Assembly (NCBI GenBank): GCA_031308135.1
Contig: JAHLJT010009436.1
Location: forward strand, 141,940,303-142,004,302
Direction: 5' to 3'
Length of the DNA: 64,000 nucleotides
Source of the DNA: Acheta domesticus
Taxonomy: Eukaryota > Arthropoda > Insecta > Orthoptera > Gryllidae
This document shows, in pieces, positions 46,501 through 59,900 of this stretch. Every line of letters starts with the position of its first letter. Positions within the stretch are counted from its first letter, which is position 1. The notes beneath the pieces are model-generated. The model did no database searches. It had not been told where the DNA came from and worked only from the letters and a program-made list of their open reading frames with translations. Position numbers and translations under genes: made by a program.

Positions 46501-48077
46501 AGCCGGTAATTTCTCTTAAGAAATATACGGGTTTTTTGTGTAAGCAGCAGAAGAAGTAGCTGGATGAAATGGCAGAGGACGCAAAATCCACAACGCAAAG
46601 CCATTTTGCTGACTACGCCTCCGTCTTTCACCCTGCGCGTGGGGACAGAATTCGCGGGACTTCCCAAAAGTTTAGGGATTTTTTGCACGGCGAAGCTCTA
46701 TAGCAATCGATAGCATTGTCTATTCAACAGTGGATGAAGTCGAGAAAGAGATTTGTACAAACGTTTTGGTCGAAATGGAATAAGTCCCGAACTGTGGAGA
46801 CAGAGTGCGCTAAACTCTCATAATATCACATAACACCCCTTTTGATCGACCGCATTTGATCGACTAGAGCTACCCCAGCAACCACGGATTCGTATATAAC
46901 TCATTATTATATAATTAAATAAATATAATTAATACCGAATGAATAGATATATGCATATACGCAGATTAACGTCACCAACGTCATGTTGCAACGTGGTAAT
47001 ATATATAGAGCCCCCTTGTCAGAAGAATTGGAACTGTGTGGTATTCTGTGAGTTGAGAAACATGAATCCTTCCCAAACCAATATTAATATTATTGAAAAT
47101 CTCCATAACGCCACCAATATTGTTGTAATTTTCCTTCAGCTTCTGATTTCTGCCTAACGATGCTATCGGGTGAGAGGATATTAAAGGGCGGCGACTGCGC
47201 TATTCTCTATATCTAGAGACTCTATGAATAAACAGTTCGCAGCATACACTGTTGCCAGAGTTGCGAACAAATTCAATACAGCGTGACGAAATGATCGATC
47301 ACCATGCGATATAAGTCGCACGCTAAATCCGGAGGAATAGCGGGATGCGCTATAACTTCGATTTGAAGTTGAAGTTGGCGCATACTCAAAACTACAGCAA
47401 ATTGCTCACACCATGTGATGCAAAACTCCCTATTTCTGGGATGACGTATCGATCCGTTCTCGGGAAAGCTAGAAACTGCTGTTTGAAATGCCTATCCCTT
47501 CTATTTTATCGGAAAACATGAACAGGGAGTTTTTGTACGGCGAAGCCTTAGAGCAATCGATAGCTCCATCGATCTTCTGCGTCTGCGTAGTTCGTTTTTC
47601 GCAACACTTTTGTGCATCTGCAAATGCGCAGAAGATCGATATTGCAGTCCTGCATCACTCCGCACACTCATGTGCGTCGGGTTGCATATTCCAGGTATCA
47701 TTTATTACGTAACAGATTGTGATCGAATATTCCCAGCGAGTAAAATAAGCGTCGCCGATGCTGTAAACTGTATTAAAAATAGTTTCATATTGAAAACTTC
47801 TTTCATACGTCAATTTTTTCATGCCTAGCTTTTTCCAAATATGTTTTTTTTTAGTATCTGCTATTGGACATACCAATGAATCGTAGTATCTGATAGTGTT
47901 ATATATACTTCATACATTCTCATCTATGGGATACGAACTGGTAATATTGGATTTTCAAAATTATAACCACCTTAAAAAATACTTGCAGGTAATGATGAAT
48001 GCGAATAGTTACCTTTTAGCACAGCAACATTTTTTACGTTTTGCCAATACGCACATAGCGCATACATTAGCAAAAAT
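46501..48077. other. Non-coding stretch with a 35-bp direct repeat
   Basis: TTTTTGCACGGCGAAGC..TAGAGCAATCGATAGC-type sequence occurs near 46,680-46,715 and again near 47,528-47,563. The rest has only short open frames. Confidence 0.4.
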
Positions 48078-49191
48078 TGAGATCATTCCCAATTTGTTCC
48101 AAAAATTCTGTCGCAACACTTTTTACAATTAGATTGCAAGAATTCGCAGAAAAAAATTTGCAGCCATATATGAGAAAATGGCGTTTGAGCGTTTCTGAAA
48201 ATGCGGAATTTTGAGATACATTTCACAGAAAACGGTTGCGTTTTCGAGAAACTTTACTTGACGTTATTTAAAGCACATGTACTCGTAAATATAATAACGT
48301 GAAAAAACCGCCGCTAGTGTAAATATTAAAGACGTGACAGACAAGTCAAAAAAATTACGTTCTTCCAATTTTTGAAAAAACAAAAGAGTAGAGGAATATG
48401 GCGTTTTTGTTATCTCTTAGAGAACATTTAGCACCATTCCTACAAAAATTTTAAAGAAAAAATTTGGAGCCGTTTTTCAGAAAACCTTGTTTTTGTATTT
48501 TTTTTAAATTGCACATACTGCACGCAATATTGCGCAAAAACTATTAAAATTTTCAAAAAAAATTACATGACCATAATGAAATAACTCTTTATTTAAAAGA
48601 AAAATCTCTATCTTCAATTTTGTAGTTCCAGATAGACGCCGAAAAAATTTTAAACTTTTGCAATTTTCGAAAATTCAGCTATCCGTGAAAATTGGATCTA
48701 TGTCATCGTAATAAGTTTATTTTACTCTAATCTTACAAGAAATCTAAAGAAAAAATTTGGAGCCGTTTTCGAGAGAATTTTGAAAATGTCCGAGGGGCTT
48801 CATATATAGTACCCCAAAATTTTACAGAATCTTTTTTAAAATATCAAAGCTTCAACTAGAACCAGATCGACCGGGGAATATCCAGTTTGGAAGAAATCGT
48901 ACGTATGGTTTAGGCGCTAGCAGTGTTCAGACGGACGGACAGACGGACGTTTTCCTTTCAATTGGTTTTTCGGTATCAAGGACCCACGAAACAGGGTCTC
49001 TGGCTATACCACGTGTTAGAGGGTTTTTTTCTTTATTTAGCAACTGGTTTTATCCACTTTTTCGTTATCACGGCCCGGCAATGAGTGTTTTTCCGCCGAA
49101 AATTGGCCATTTTTTCGCGCAGCATTACATAATTTTCCCTATACTACGTATATCACTCCGTGTATACGTACGTATACGGGAAAGTAAAAAT
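48078..49191 (+). mobile_element. HINE-like element, truncated at the CTAGT end
   Basis: It begins with GAGATCATTCCCAATTTGTT, shared inverted with 32.87-32.93 kb, so this internal block marks a subfamily. It includes a two-unit GACGGACGGACAGACGG array. It ends TATACGTACGTATACGGG then AAAGTAAAAAT. Confidence 0.7.
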
Positions 49192-49329
49192 GACTGGGAA
49201 GCAGAAGACTTCCCGAAAGACGAAAGAACAAACGGCCAAGTTTGTACGGTTATATAGAGAATCGGAAAATTTTTGGGACTTTTTTTACCAGAATATGAGA
49301 ACGTTAGTAAATTCGCAGTTACTCAAATA

Positions 49330-50150
49330 GGACTGTAACTTTTAACGATGTTTAAAAAAACTTAATTTGTGACGTAAAAACATAAATTGTGAAAAATCAA
49401 AAAATTATGTCAAAATGTGGTTTGTCGTGTTATTCGGTACATTTAACACTATCCGTACGAAAAGTTTACACAAAAAAATTGGAGCAGTTTTGGATAAATT
49501 TGTTCTTTTTAATGTTTTCCATGGTCTTACTGAAAAGATGTACCTTCTTTTTAAGCGTCTTATTAAATATTTTAATATTGCTTATATTTCACGCAAAATT
49601 ATGTTAAAACTACTCAGTTTTTTTTTTTTTGAAAAACTGGGCATGATCTTTTTTTAAAATACAAATTTCAAGAACAGAATTTATTAATGAAAAAATATAT
49701 ATTTTCCGTAGGGAGACATCGTGGGAAGTACTAAAGGAAAACAATGAAAAAATTGAACTTTCGCAATTTTGAAAATTAACGAAATTCAACAGAAATGAGT
49801 CATGTGGCGTTTTATAAGTATTTTTTGTTCAATCCGAGACCAAAAAAAATTGAAGCCAATTTCGAAAATATTTTGAAAATGTTGAGCCTTCATGTAAAGT
49901 ACTTCCAAAAATCAAAATATCCGTTTCAAATCCAAGGGTACGTGACATCAACCAGATCTTTTGGAAAATACCAATTTTAGTGAAACTCCAGCCCACGGTT
50001 CTTCTGTTAGCGTTGTTCACAGGCAGACATATTTTTTGGTATCAAGGGCCCCCAAAACGTGGATCCACAGCGTGTTAGAGGAAATAATTTACTAGATATT
50101 GGGACAAGACTTACCCACTTCTGTATAAGGGCACAAAAATGCGAGTTTTT
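49330..50150 (+). mobile_element. Divergent HINE-like fragment
   Basis: Blocks such as CTTCATGTAAAGTACTTCC, ACCAGATCTTTTGGAAAATA, GTTGTTCACAGGCAGAC and TTTTTTGGTATCAAGGGC keep family order but are more diverged. The end palindrome is absent. Confidence 0.5.
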
Positions 50151-50458
50151 CTGTCAAAAAATCTATATAATGTAAATGGATAAGAGTGATACAAGTAAAT
50201 GTGCAGGTTATATGAAAATTAAATAAATAAAACAATACCAATACTTTTGTGCAAGAATATATTCAATCACAAAAAAACTTTCTACATTTTCATTTTCATT
50301 TACTTCTATTTTACATAAAGTTTCATATAAGCTCCAATATATTATTAATACATAAGTTGATTTTTCCTCTTATCGATTTCAAGAAATTCGAGTATTCGTA
50401 AATATTTTCAGAAAAAATTAAACCCTTTACTAGAACTTCTCAATAACAAAAATAATTC

Positions 50459-50464
50459 TTTATT
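50459..50464 (-). terminator. Candidate polyadenylation signal of the deacetylase gene
   Basis: AATAAA on the minus strand, about 300 nt after the stop codon. Others further on are possible. Confidence 0.4.
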
Positions 50465-50765
50465 ACATCGGTGACTAAATTATAAGAACATATCTCAAAT
50501 GTTGATTATAAGAACATATCTCAAATATTAATGATGGTTAAAAGGTAAGATAAACATCAATCCAATTGTAACATCTACCACAGGAATAAACTAAAAATTT
50601 GTAAAAATTGCGAACATTTATCACATTATTTGCTTGTAGTGGTAACTGCAACGTTTTTTCTCTCTCCTGAAAAGTCGCAATTTTTGAGATACGTGTTGTT
50701 AAAATTTAGTCATCAATAAATTTTATACCTGTTCTGAAGTTTTAATAATATTCATATACTCATAA

Positions 50766-50932
50766 CTACAGACCTTTCTCTTTCCACACTTTAAGAGCAG
50801 CATGGTGAATAATAGTGTGTCTTTTTCCAAGTTTATCAATATCTCGACAGTAACCACCACCAATAACAGTAGCACAAGGAATCCCTCTGTTGATTACGTT
50901 GGTAAGAACGAACAGATCCCTTTTAAACAGAC
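50766..50932 (-). CDS. Deacetylase exon 6 (last)
   Basis: It follows TTTGTCAG and completes a split Gly codon: GLFKRDLFVLTNVINRGIPC, then ATVIGGGYCRDIDKLGKRH and HHAALKVWKEKGL before TAG. GGGY carries the tyrosine that polarises the substrate carbonyl in this enzyme class; RH and the Leu-rich end match the family C-terminus. The open frame extends upstream of the acceptor, but that part is intronic. Confidence 0.88.
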
Positions 50933-53900
50933 CTGACAAATAAAAATTCATATTATTTTGATATATAAAACATGGCGTAGTGAAACAGTTGATGGGAAAT
51001 GCTGGGAGAAGTTTGAAATGTAATGTGTACGCGGTTACTAGGGGGGTTGTTACAAGCAGGAAGGACAATACAGGACCGAATATTTGTTACAGGTTGAGAG
51101 TCCGCGGTTACTAGGGGGGTTGCTATGGTGCAGGGCGGGTAAATAAAAACAATTTGATACCACGTTCAGAAAGGGAACCAGTTATCGACGCGTGATATGC
51201 CGTTTGTCAATACGAATGAGAACTTACGGTGATGCGAATACCAGAACATTTTGTTAATTCGGAGAAGGGAAGATACCACGGAAAGTAGTAGAATTCTTAG
51301 CATAGCAGGCATTGTTACTTTTTCTTTTGTTCGATCGTACACAGTTTGTGAGTAGGCGCCCATCAGGGACGCAGAGTAGGGACAGTCATTTAGATGTCAG
51401 TAGGATTTAGGTGATAAGAGGAAAACGCCGAGGATTTTCAAGAAAGAAGCAGAGGTACCAGGTCCGGTCGGCGATTAGAAGAACGAAGACGTGGCGCGGA
51501 GGTTCATCTGGACTGGTTTCTCCGGGGCAACATCCGACATCGCCAAGAGAGCTCAGGGTACCATTTTGTTAAATGTCAGAGGTCATGGCCACAAAATAAA
51601 TTCAGGAAAAATCATATAATATTTTCAAAATAATGTTCATCGAATACATTAACTTTTGTTATTTGAAAAAAATTAAATATATGGTTATCATTGTGCAACC
51701 TGACACGTAATTTAGTGCCACAGTATCTGCAAACTTTCCGATTTCGCGCTACTCTGTACGGAGGGTGGTTCGAGTGGCAATTGGCAGAGCAGGTAAGCGG
51801 ATCGCTACTTAAAACCGAACCCAAACGACTGATCCAGCACGGCAACGTACGATTAATTAACGTAAAGTTATTTATACTTGGAATTGTTTCCTGTCGCCCA
51901 ATTCTCATGACAATTTGTTAGTTAGTTAAAAAATGTTACATTATCAAATTAACTTCTAAATATTTCTGAGATACAATTTAACAAGGATGAAGGATGTATG
52001 GAAAATAACGAATGTCATAAAACACAAATACACTAGTGGTGCTACAAAATGGTTAGTATTAAAATCGCTTTCGTCTACGCTAGCTTTTCTGCATTGCCCC
52101 ACCCACCTCTCACCTGCTACCTATAGGCGCCTAAACTACATTTTTTCACACTTCCTTTTCATCAATTCAAACTCAAATCAATCAGCATAAATTAAAAATG
52201 CCTTAAGATATCCTCACAGATGTAATTTCCATAGACTTGATTAAATCTGTCATAACAAAACCTAAATTTCATTAAAACACTACCAATTAGTGCCTACCAG
52301 CCTTAGTCAGTCACCTCTATCGGTTATCAACCTTTTTGGGCTATTTCTTTGTAGGCCAAAGGAAGTGTATTGAAGCCTACAAGGAATGTTCCCCAAAACA
52401 CGTAAACGTTTCCCTAGCTGCAAACAGAGGCGTATCCACGGTATGGCAGACATGGCACGTGCCATGGGCGCCACTCCCAAGGGGCGCTATTTGGGATATA
52501 TACGTTAATAATGCAGAAAAATCAAATCAGTTCATTCACCGTTGAAATTGATTTTCTATAATTAGGCAACAAACATTTTTTAAATTTTTAATTTTCTAAA
52601 ATAATAATTAATTTCTAAATTCTTGTTTCTAGTTTTTCAATGTAGCTTTTTTTAAAAATTCTGGGCCTCAAGAAAATATGCGCAGATAATCTCTTTCCCC
52701 ACATGTCATATACAGTTTTTACTGTTTTTGACCAAATAAATAAATAAAAGCAAACAACAACAAACCTAATTTGAAGAATCCTGGGCACAAATTCTATGCT
52801 TGCCATGGGAGCAAGAATACCTAGATACGCCTCTGGGTGCAAAGCAGAACGTTATTGTTATCACTTTTTTCTGCAATTACATTTTATATTCATTTAATAT
52901 CATTTTAATTCAATTTTGTATCGCTATAAGAAAAGTTCTGGCAATAATTTACATCTTTACAAATTTTTTGATTAACCACATTTTTTATATTAATACATGA
53001 TTTTAATCGTTATTAATTCAGCTGAGAGACAGTCTAATGTGTGTTAAATTACATAAAATATGCATACCTTCATCAGTCATCTTTAATTTACCTAAACTGT
53101 CTTCAGCATGTGTGTCAACACCAGCATCATATATTACGATGTCAGGATTAAAGCTCTGCAAGACAGCAGGAAGATAATCCTAAAAAAAAATGAATAGTTG
53201 TTCCTTGCTATCCAATAAAATTTAAAGATATGCTACTTATTTTCAATATTTTCCATACAAACCATGGGAAATTTATATATTCACAAGCAATTGTAAACAA
53301 CATTCATTTCATAGTTATCCAATGTTTCCGTTTTCTATTGCATTTCAAAGTTGTCTGTTCTTGAAGTTTTATTACAAATCTACTTTTATCTTATGCTCGA
53401 TTAGAGTTGCAATACTTTTCCAAGGTTCCTAAATTCATTTAATGTTCATTCATATACGCTTAATTTTGTATGTCATACATGATATTTCGCTTCACCTAAG
53501 AAAACTCTTCACTGACATTTTATGGTTATTGTATTAATGAAAAATCTCTTAGGCATTTTGACAATAATTGCCCCAGCAATGAGCTCACGATTTTTAAATA
53601 CATAGAATGTTAATTGAGAATATACAAACTCACAGGCATTCAGAGCCTAAAACATGAGGGGATAACTATTTTTGGCTCTCCTGAACCTCCATTCCCATTA
53701 AACATGTTTTTATGTAAGACACATTTAATAATAAAATTATAACTTTTATCATAGAATTAATAAATACAATTGACTTAAGATTGAAATAATAAGTACAAAT
53801 GACAAAGTTGTCAGATGGTAATGGTATGTTATCTTTTTCCAATTCTCGAAAATACGGAGAGTTCGCCGAGAAGCGGACTAGCACCATATTTTTTACCGTC

Positions 53901-56900
53901 CTTTGATACATACGAGGAGAAAATTGAAAGCAACTAGTGGTGCTATAAAACAACATAGTTTTTTTGTATAATTTTCGAATGTTCCGCTATATTATACAAC
54001 AAAAATGCAAGTGTTGTCTACCCGCAAAAATTATTCTCCGCACCGAGACTCGACCTCAGGTTCGTCGAGTTAAATCGCCGTCAGTCATACTACTACGCTT
54101 CAAAAGCAACGTGTGGTACGAACTCAGACCAATGCTTAAAAATTGTCTCAAACCAATATTTCCAAAACACAATTTTCGAAATGTTCGTAAAGACGAAGAG
54201 TTCGCTGAAAATGGGACTACCACCATATTTTTACCGTCCTTTGTTAGGTACGAGAAAAAAATTTAATGAAAAGATTAGCAGCAGTTTTGAGAAAATACTT
54301 TTTTTAAAAAATTGCATACATTTCAGACAAAATACACGAAATAGATGCGTTTTCTCAAAAAAATTGTACGTGATCTTTATTTTAAGAGCTGATTCTTTCT
54401 GTCTTTAAATAATGATTTCATGAAGAAAAAACACTCTATTTCAATGTTGTAGTTGTAGGAAGATGCCGCAAAAATATTGCACTTTTGCAAATTCGAAAAA
54501 TCAGGGATTTTAGAGAACATGTGACCTGTAACATTTTCTTAAGCGTCATGTAATGTCATGATTAAAAAAATTACAAAAACAAGATTTTCTCAAAAACGGC
54601 TCCAATTTTTTTCTTTAAACTTTTAAGAGGGGTAGTGCTAAATGTGCTCTACGAGATGATATTAACGTCATATTGCTCTATTCTTTTGTTTTTTCAAAAA
54701 TTACAAAAATTTAATTTTTTTGACTTGTCTGTCACGTCGTTATTATATTTACATTTTTTGACATTATTATATTAATGAGTACATGTTCTTTAAATAATGT
54801 CAAGTAGAGTTTCTCGAAAACACAACCGTTTTCTGTGAAAAGTACCTCAAAATTCCACATTTTCAGAACCGCTCAAATGCCATTTTCTCAAAAATGGCTC
54901 AAATTTTTTTTCAAACTTGTCGAATGGATAGTGCTAATTATACTCTTTAATATGGCGTAAAGTTCAATTTGGAATATTTTGGTTTTTGCAAAAATTACAC
55001 AAATGTAATTTTTTTAAAAAAACTCTCATAACGTTAATAAGCATATTTCCAGCAATTTTTAAACACTATTGTTTTTGTAAGTCAAAATGCTTCAAATGAC
55101 TTCAAATAAAGTTTTCCGAAAACTAATAACTTTCTGTAAAAGGGTGTAAAATTTCGAATTTTTAGGTGCGCTTAAACACCATTTTCTTAAAAATTGCACC
55201 AAATTTGTCAAAGAAAATTGCCATTTAAGTCGAGGTTTTAGTGTTCTTTAATATTCTAAAATTAATATCTTTCTACCACTAGGAAAGCGAAAAATTAAGA
55301 AAATGTCAAAAAAATGTAGTGTGGGCGACGATACATGGCACCTGGCAAGAGTATGTAGCAAGTATGAAAAGCTAGCCGAGACCCAAGGAAATAGAAAACC
55401 AATACGGGAAAGCCTGTGACATTCTGTAGCACCACTAGTTATTTCTTGGAGCTGGGGGGCCTGTATTTACAATGGAATATCTCCCAGCATTTCGCGTCTT
55501 TCTCGCTCGTGCCCCGAGATCTCGCATGATCGCACTGTATCGGGCAGTGCTGGCTATCATGCGAGATCTAACGGCACAGCCGAAAAAGACGCGAAATACC
55601 GTGAGATATTTAATCATGAAGATAGGCCCTCACGCGCCAAGAAATAAAAACCCAAATATACTTTTACGTAACCGTTACTAAGTGCAAGAAAGTGCGAGGT
55701 GTTGTACCACCGCTAGTTTATTTACGAATCACGACGACCATCTTAGAACAACTAAATGCAAATAATTTTTATTATGGAATGGAAACCTATTGTAAATAAA
55801 AATCATTTTTTCAACGTATAATATCAGTGTAAATCAATGAAATCACTTTCATGAAAAGGTAGTTGCTTAGCTTTACACTGGCGTGTGAACGTCATTTTGT
55901 GATTTTATATTTACAATTAAAACACCCTGATGTTAATCTAATGGGATTTGTTTGGAACGCAATTTAACTTTCACAAACCATTCCCGAACTTTATAGGTCT
56001 GATGTCTCTCACAAGAATGAGTGCAAACTGATTATGCCTCTCACATGGACATAACCAAGTTGTACAAAATAACAAAGATCTTTTATAAACCAAAATCCTT
56101 TCATACAAATTTCTTTGAAGAAGCAACTGTTTCAGTTTTGATCTCACTAACGAAACGGTTTTGGTTTCGGTTTGATGCATTGGTAGGCAAGTTATAATGT
56201 TAGTTGATTTTTTACTTACTTTCTCGCTAAATTTAGAATACTTTGCAAGAAGAGAACGTTATGTAATCGTGCTCCGGAAAACGGGGAATTTTCGCCAGAA
56301 AAAACTCTTATAGCAGGGGTCTGGTAACAAAAAAGTTGATAAAACCGGTTGCTAAATTTAGAAAAAAAATCCTCTATCTCGTGGTGTAGTCAAAATCCAT
56401 GTTCTGTTTCTTCTTGATACTGCAAAATCGATTGACGGGAAAACGTCCGTCCGTCTGCCCTTCTTTGGTCAACGCTAGCGCCTAAACCATTCAGACGATT
56501 TTCTTCAAAATTGATATTCTCCAATCGTTTTTACTAGTGTCAAGGTTCCTGGAATTTGAAACCGATATTATAATTTTTGGGGGTACTTTACATGAAGCCC
56601 GTCGGAGATTTTCAAAGTTTAAAAAAAGGCTCCAAATTTTTTGATTTAATTTTGTTGTTGAATAGTGCAAAGAACGTTTAAGGGAATGATGTAGGTATCA
56701 TTTTCGTTGATATCCCCAATTTTTTGAAAATTGCAAAAAACTATTTAAAATCTGCAAAATTGAAGATAGAGATTTTTGCCTCAGACAAAGTCGGTTGTAC
56801 AAAATTGGCACTTTAAATAAGGTCATGTACCATTTTTTTTGGAAAAACGAGTATTTTTTTCGTAAATTGCGCTTCACTTTTACAAAAAAAATTCTTAGAA

Positions 56901-59900
56901 ATCGCTCCAATTTTTTCCTTTAAATTTTCTTCACTTATGTAATGAGAGACAATAAAAAAATATGGTCTTAGTCCTACTTCTGGGAAATACTTGGTTTTTT
57001 GAAAATTGCAAAAAAATACTTTTAAAATTCACAGTTGTAGATAGCGGTTTTTACCTCATACAAAGTCTCTTGTACAAAATTAGCACTTTAAAGAAGGTGA
57101 TGTAGAATTTTCTGAAAAAACGAGTCGTTTTTGCGTTATCTTCGCTTCAAATTTACAAAAAAATTCTCAAAAACCTCTCCAAATTTTTTCTTTAAATTTT
57201 CTCCACGTGTGTAATAAGGGACGGTAAATAAATAAATAAACTAGTGGGGCTATAGATTGGCACAGACTTTCTCGCAGTAGTTATTTTTCTAATGCCGATC
57301 GTCGGATAAATTATTTGGAGTAAGCCGTTCACCGCTGCCTTTCTTTGGCATGTTTGAAAGATATGTTTTTCGCATGTTGACAATTACCGGCTTCCTAATG
57401 ATAGAGCTGATACAATTACCTTTTGACTAAAATATAAGTAGTTAGTCCGCATGTCACTCCCGTGGCGCAGATGGTTAAATCGCGTTGGGGTTGAGCTCTT
57501 CACTTCCGAAAATGTCGGGTTCGAATCCCAGATAGGGATTTTAATTTGATGAGTGTGTTGTTGCAAGAAAAAACATTGAAGAGTGTAGAAACTTTATTGA
57601 AAATCATTTGAAGTACTTTTACTCACGAATAGAATCAATGCAGATAAACATACAGGACTTGTCTGTGTTTTCCCAAACTGCATCTTTTAAACAAATTTTC
57701 AACTCTACTATTCGATTTCTGAAACGTTTGTCATGTCAAATCAATCGATGTCTTGTGTATATCTATATGAACTAATTTAAGTAAAATTATGAGTATTTTA
57801 ATGTTAAATTGAAATACAATATAACCAAATGCATGCGATCAACTTACATATCCCTAACGGTTCCGAAATTATTATTACTTTCTCGCTTTACCAATACTTC
57901 GTAAGAAGAGAAAGGTATGAAATCGTGCGCTGGAAAACGGGGAATTTTCGCCAGAAGAACTCCCACAGCTGGGATCTGTTAACGAAAAAGTGGATAAAAC
58001 CCTGTTGCTAAATTTAGAAAACTAGTGGTGCTATAGAATGGCACAGACTTTATCGGAGATCTTAGTTTTCTAATCTCTAAATTGAACTTGTTTTTCTGTT
58101 ATGAATGATGAAGTTCCCAGATTCCTTCCCTGAGCGCCTAAAGGATTTTTTTTTTTACATTCTCTGGATTTTTTGGTTTCCTAATGCGAGAAATGAAACC
58201 ACCATACTCTATTATTTTATAAGTGCAAATATGCCTAGCCATTGTGGTCGCAGTCGTTATTCAGCGAGCATTGGGACTGCTCTTCCGAAGGAAGCTTCAC
58301 CGGTTCGAGTCCTGGTCGGGGAATATTATTTGTCAAAATTCTCTGTTATCACAGGAAATAATTGAGAATTCTATAAATTTTATTGAAAACCATGTGAAGC
58401 CATTTGAATCACAAATATTGATAATTACGATACATGTACTGGAAGTGTCTGTATTTATTTTTTCAAATTTTTAACTTTTAACAATTTTCACGTCTCTTCT
58501 TGTATTTGTAAAGCGCATGTACCATCGTATCAATTGTTTCTTTATCATGCATTTACCATTTTATGGCTCGGTTTGATTCTTTTGATGGCTCTGTTCGGCC
58601 CATACGGTGCTAGAGTGGCGTAGTAGTATTCAGCTGGCCGGTTCGTTAACTTTGAGTATCGGATTTCGAGTCTCGGTACGGAAAACGTTTGGTGGTAGAA
58701 TACACTTTTGCTGGTTTATGAATTAGTGGAATAGTATTTAGGACCATATAGAAGTGCGAGAAAGTATGTGCGTTGGAAGCACCACTCGTTACAGAGGTTT
58801 AAACAAAAACGTGTCTACTCACAGTAAGATAACTCATGTATTCCTTATCTCCAATTCCAGCTCTTAGCTCCACATCCAGATCACTTTCCTGTTTTCTAAA
58901 CGGAAAATTACTACCGCAGTGCATTGAAAACGTAAACACCTTTTCAAAGTTTTTAAATATAAAAGCAGTACCATCGCCCTGAAAATTGAATATCTTGTTA
59001 GTACCAGGCTAAATAAATAGGTATAAGGCATATCAAAAACCTTTTATCACCTGATGCACATCCAAATCTACAATGAGAACTCTCCTGGCTTTCCTTGTGG
59101 TGATGAGGAATTGAGCAGCTATGGCTAAGTCATTGAGCAGGCAATATCCTGTACCACGCTCTGGGAAGGCATGATGAGTCCCTCCTGCTGTGCTACAAGC
59201 TAATCCACGATCCATTGCAAGTAGAGTAGTCAAAAGAGTTCCACCTAACACATATCAAGAAAAATACTACATTACTGAAAAAATTATTTACTATTACTAA
59301 ACATAAGGAAAGGTAATTATATGCAAATGTAAACATAATAGAATCAGTCATGTCTCTATTCACATAATTACCAAAGGATTCTAAATTACGAGACTACTCA
59401 TGGAAAGACCTACACATGGACCTATATATAATATTTTTTGTAAGTTCAGTTTCAGATACTAAAGCATGAACCACAAAACAACAAAACCTTACAGTAGCAA
59501 TAGATTCTGCTAACACGACACTATTGAAAAAACTCAAAGCAAATACTACGCATATGACTTGATCAAAGAATGTAACAAAATGCATTGATTCCTTTCGAAC
59601 TAGCTACATCTCTTGCCAGCTGCCATCTTTCACCGTCCAAACTACATTTTTTTGAAATGTTCTTAATTTTTCGGTTTTCCAATAGTGGAACGGAAATATT
59701 AGAATAATATTTAAGAACAGTAAAACCTTGTAATAAATGGCAATTTTCTTTGAAAACTTTGGAGCTGTGTATAAGAAAATGGCGTTTAAGTGCTACTAAA
59801 AATTCGAAATTACCACTGAGCCACCGCGGCTGTCGAAGCAATAGTGCTTGTTACAATGTGCTGGAGTCGAAATTAAGTGCCCTCTAGAATTCAAAGCCAG

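Larger units (their letters stand above)
58021..58798 (+). mobile_element. HINE-like derivative with two tRNA-like units
   Basis: It starts ACTAGTGGTGCTATAGAATG. It ends at 58,798 with GTGCGAGAAAGTATGTGCG and GCACCACTCGTTA, an inverted copy of the same kind of end. Two tRNA-like units lie between, each followed by unrelated AT-rich DNA. Confidence 0.5.

Noticed and set aside
51612..51908. Zinc-finger protein on the minus strand
   Set aside because: There is a single CxxC pair without a second pair or domain context, and it lies within a deacetylase intron.
57456..57539. Functional tRNA gene
   Set aside because: The A and B boxes are good, but the acceptor and anticodon arms do not pair properly and the unit sits inside a repeat.
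58021..58798. Classical cut-and-paste transposon with ACTAGTGGTGC terminal inverted repeats
   Set aside because: Both ends carry the same end type in opposite directions, but other copies have different opposite ends and no target duplication flanks this one; two abutting copies explain it better.
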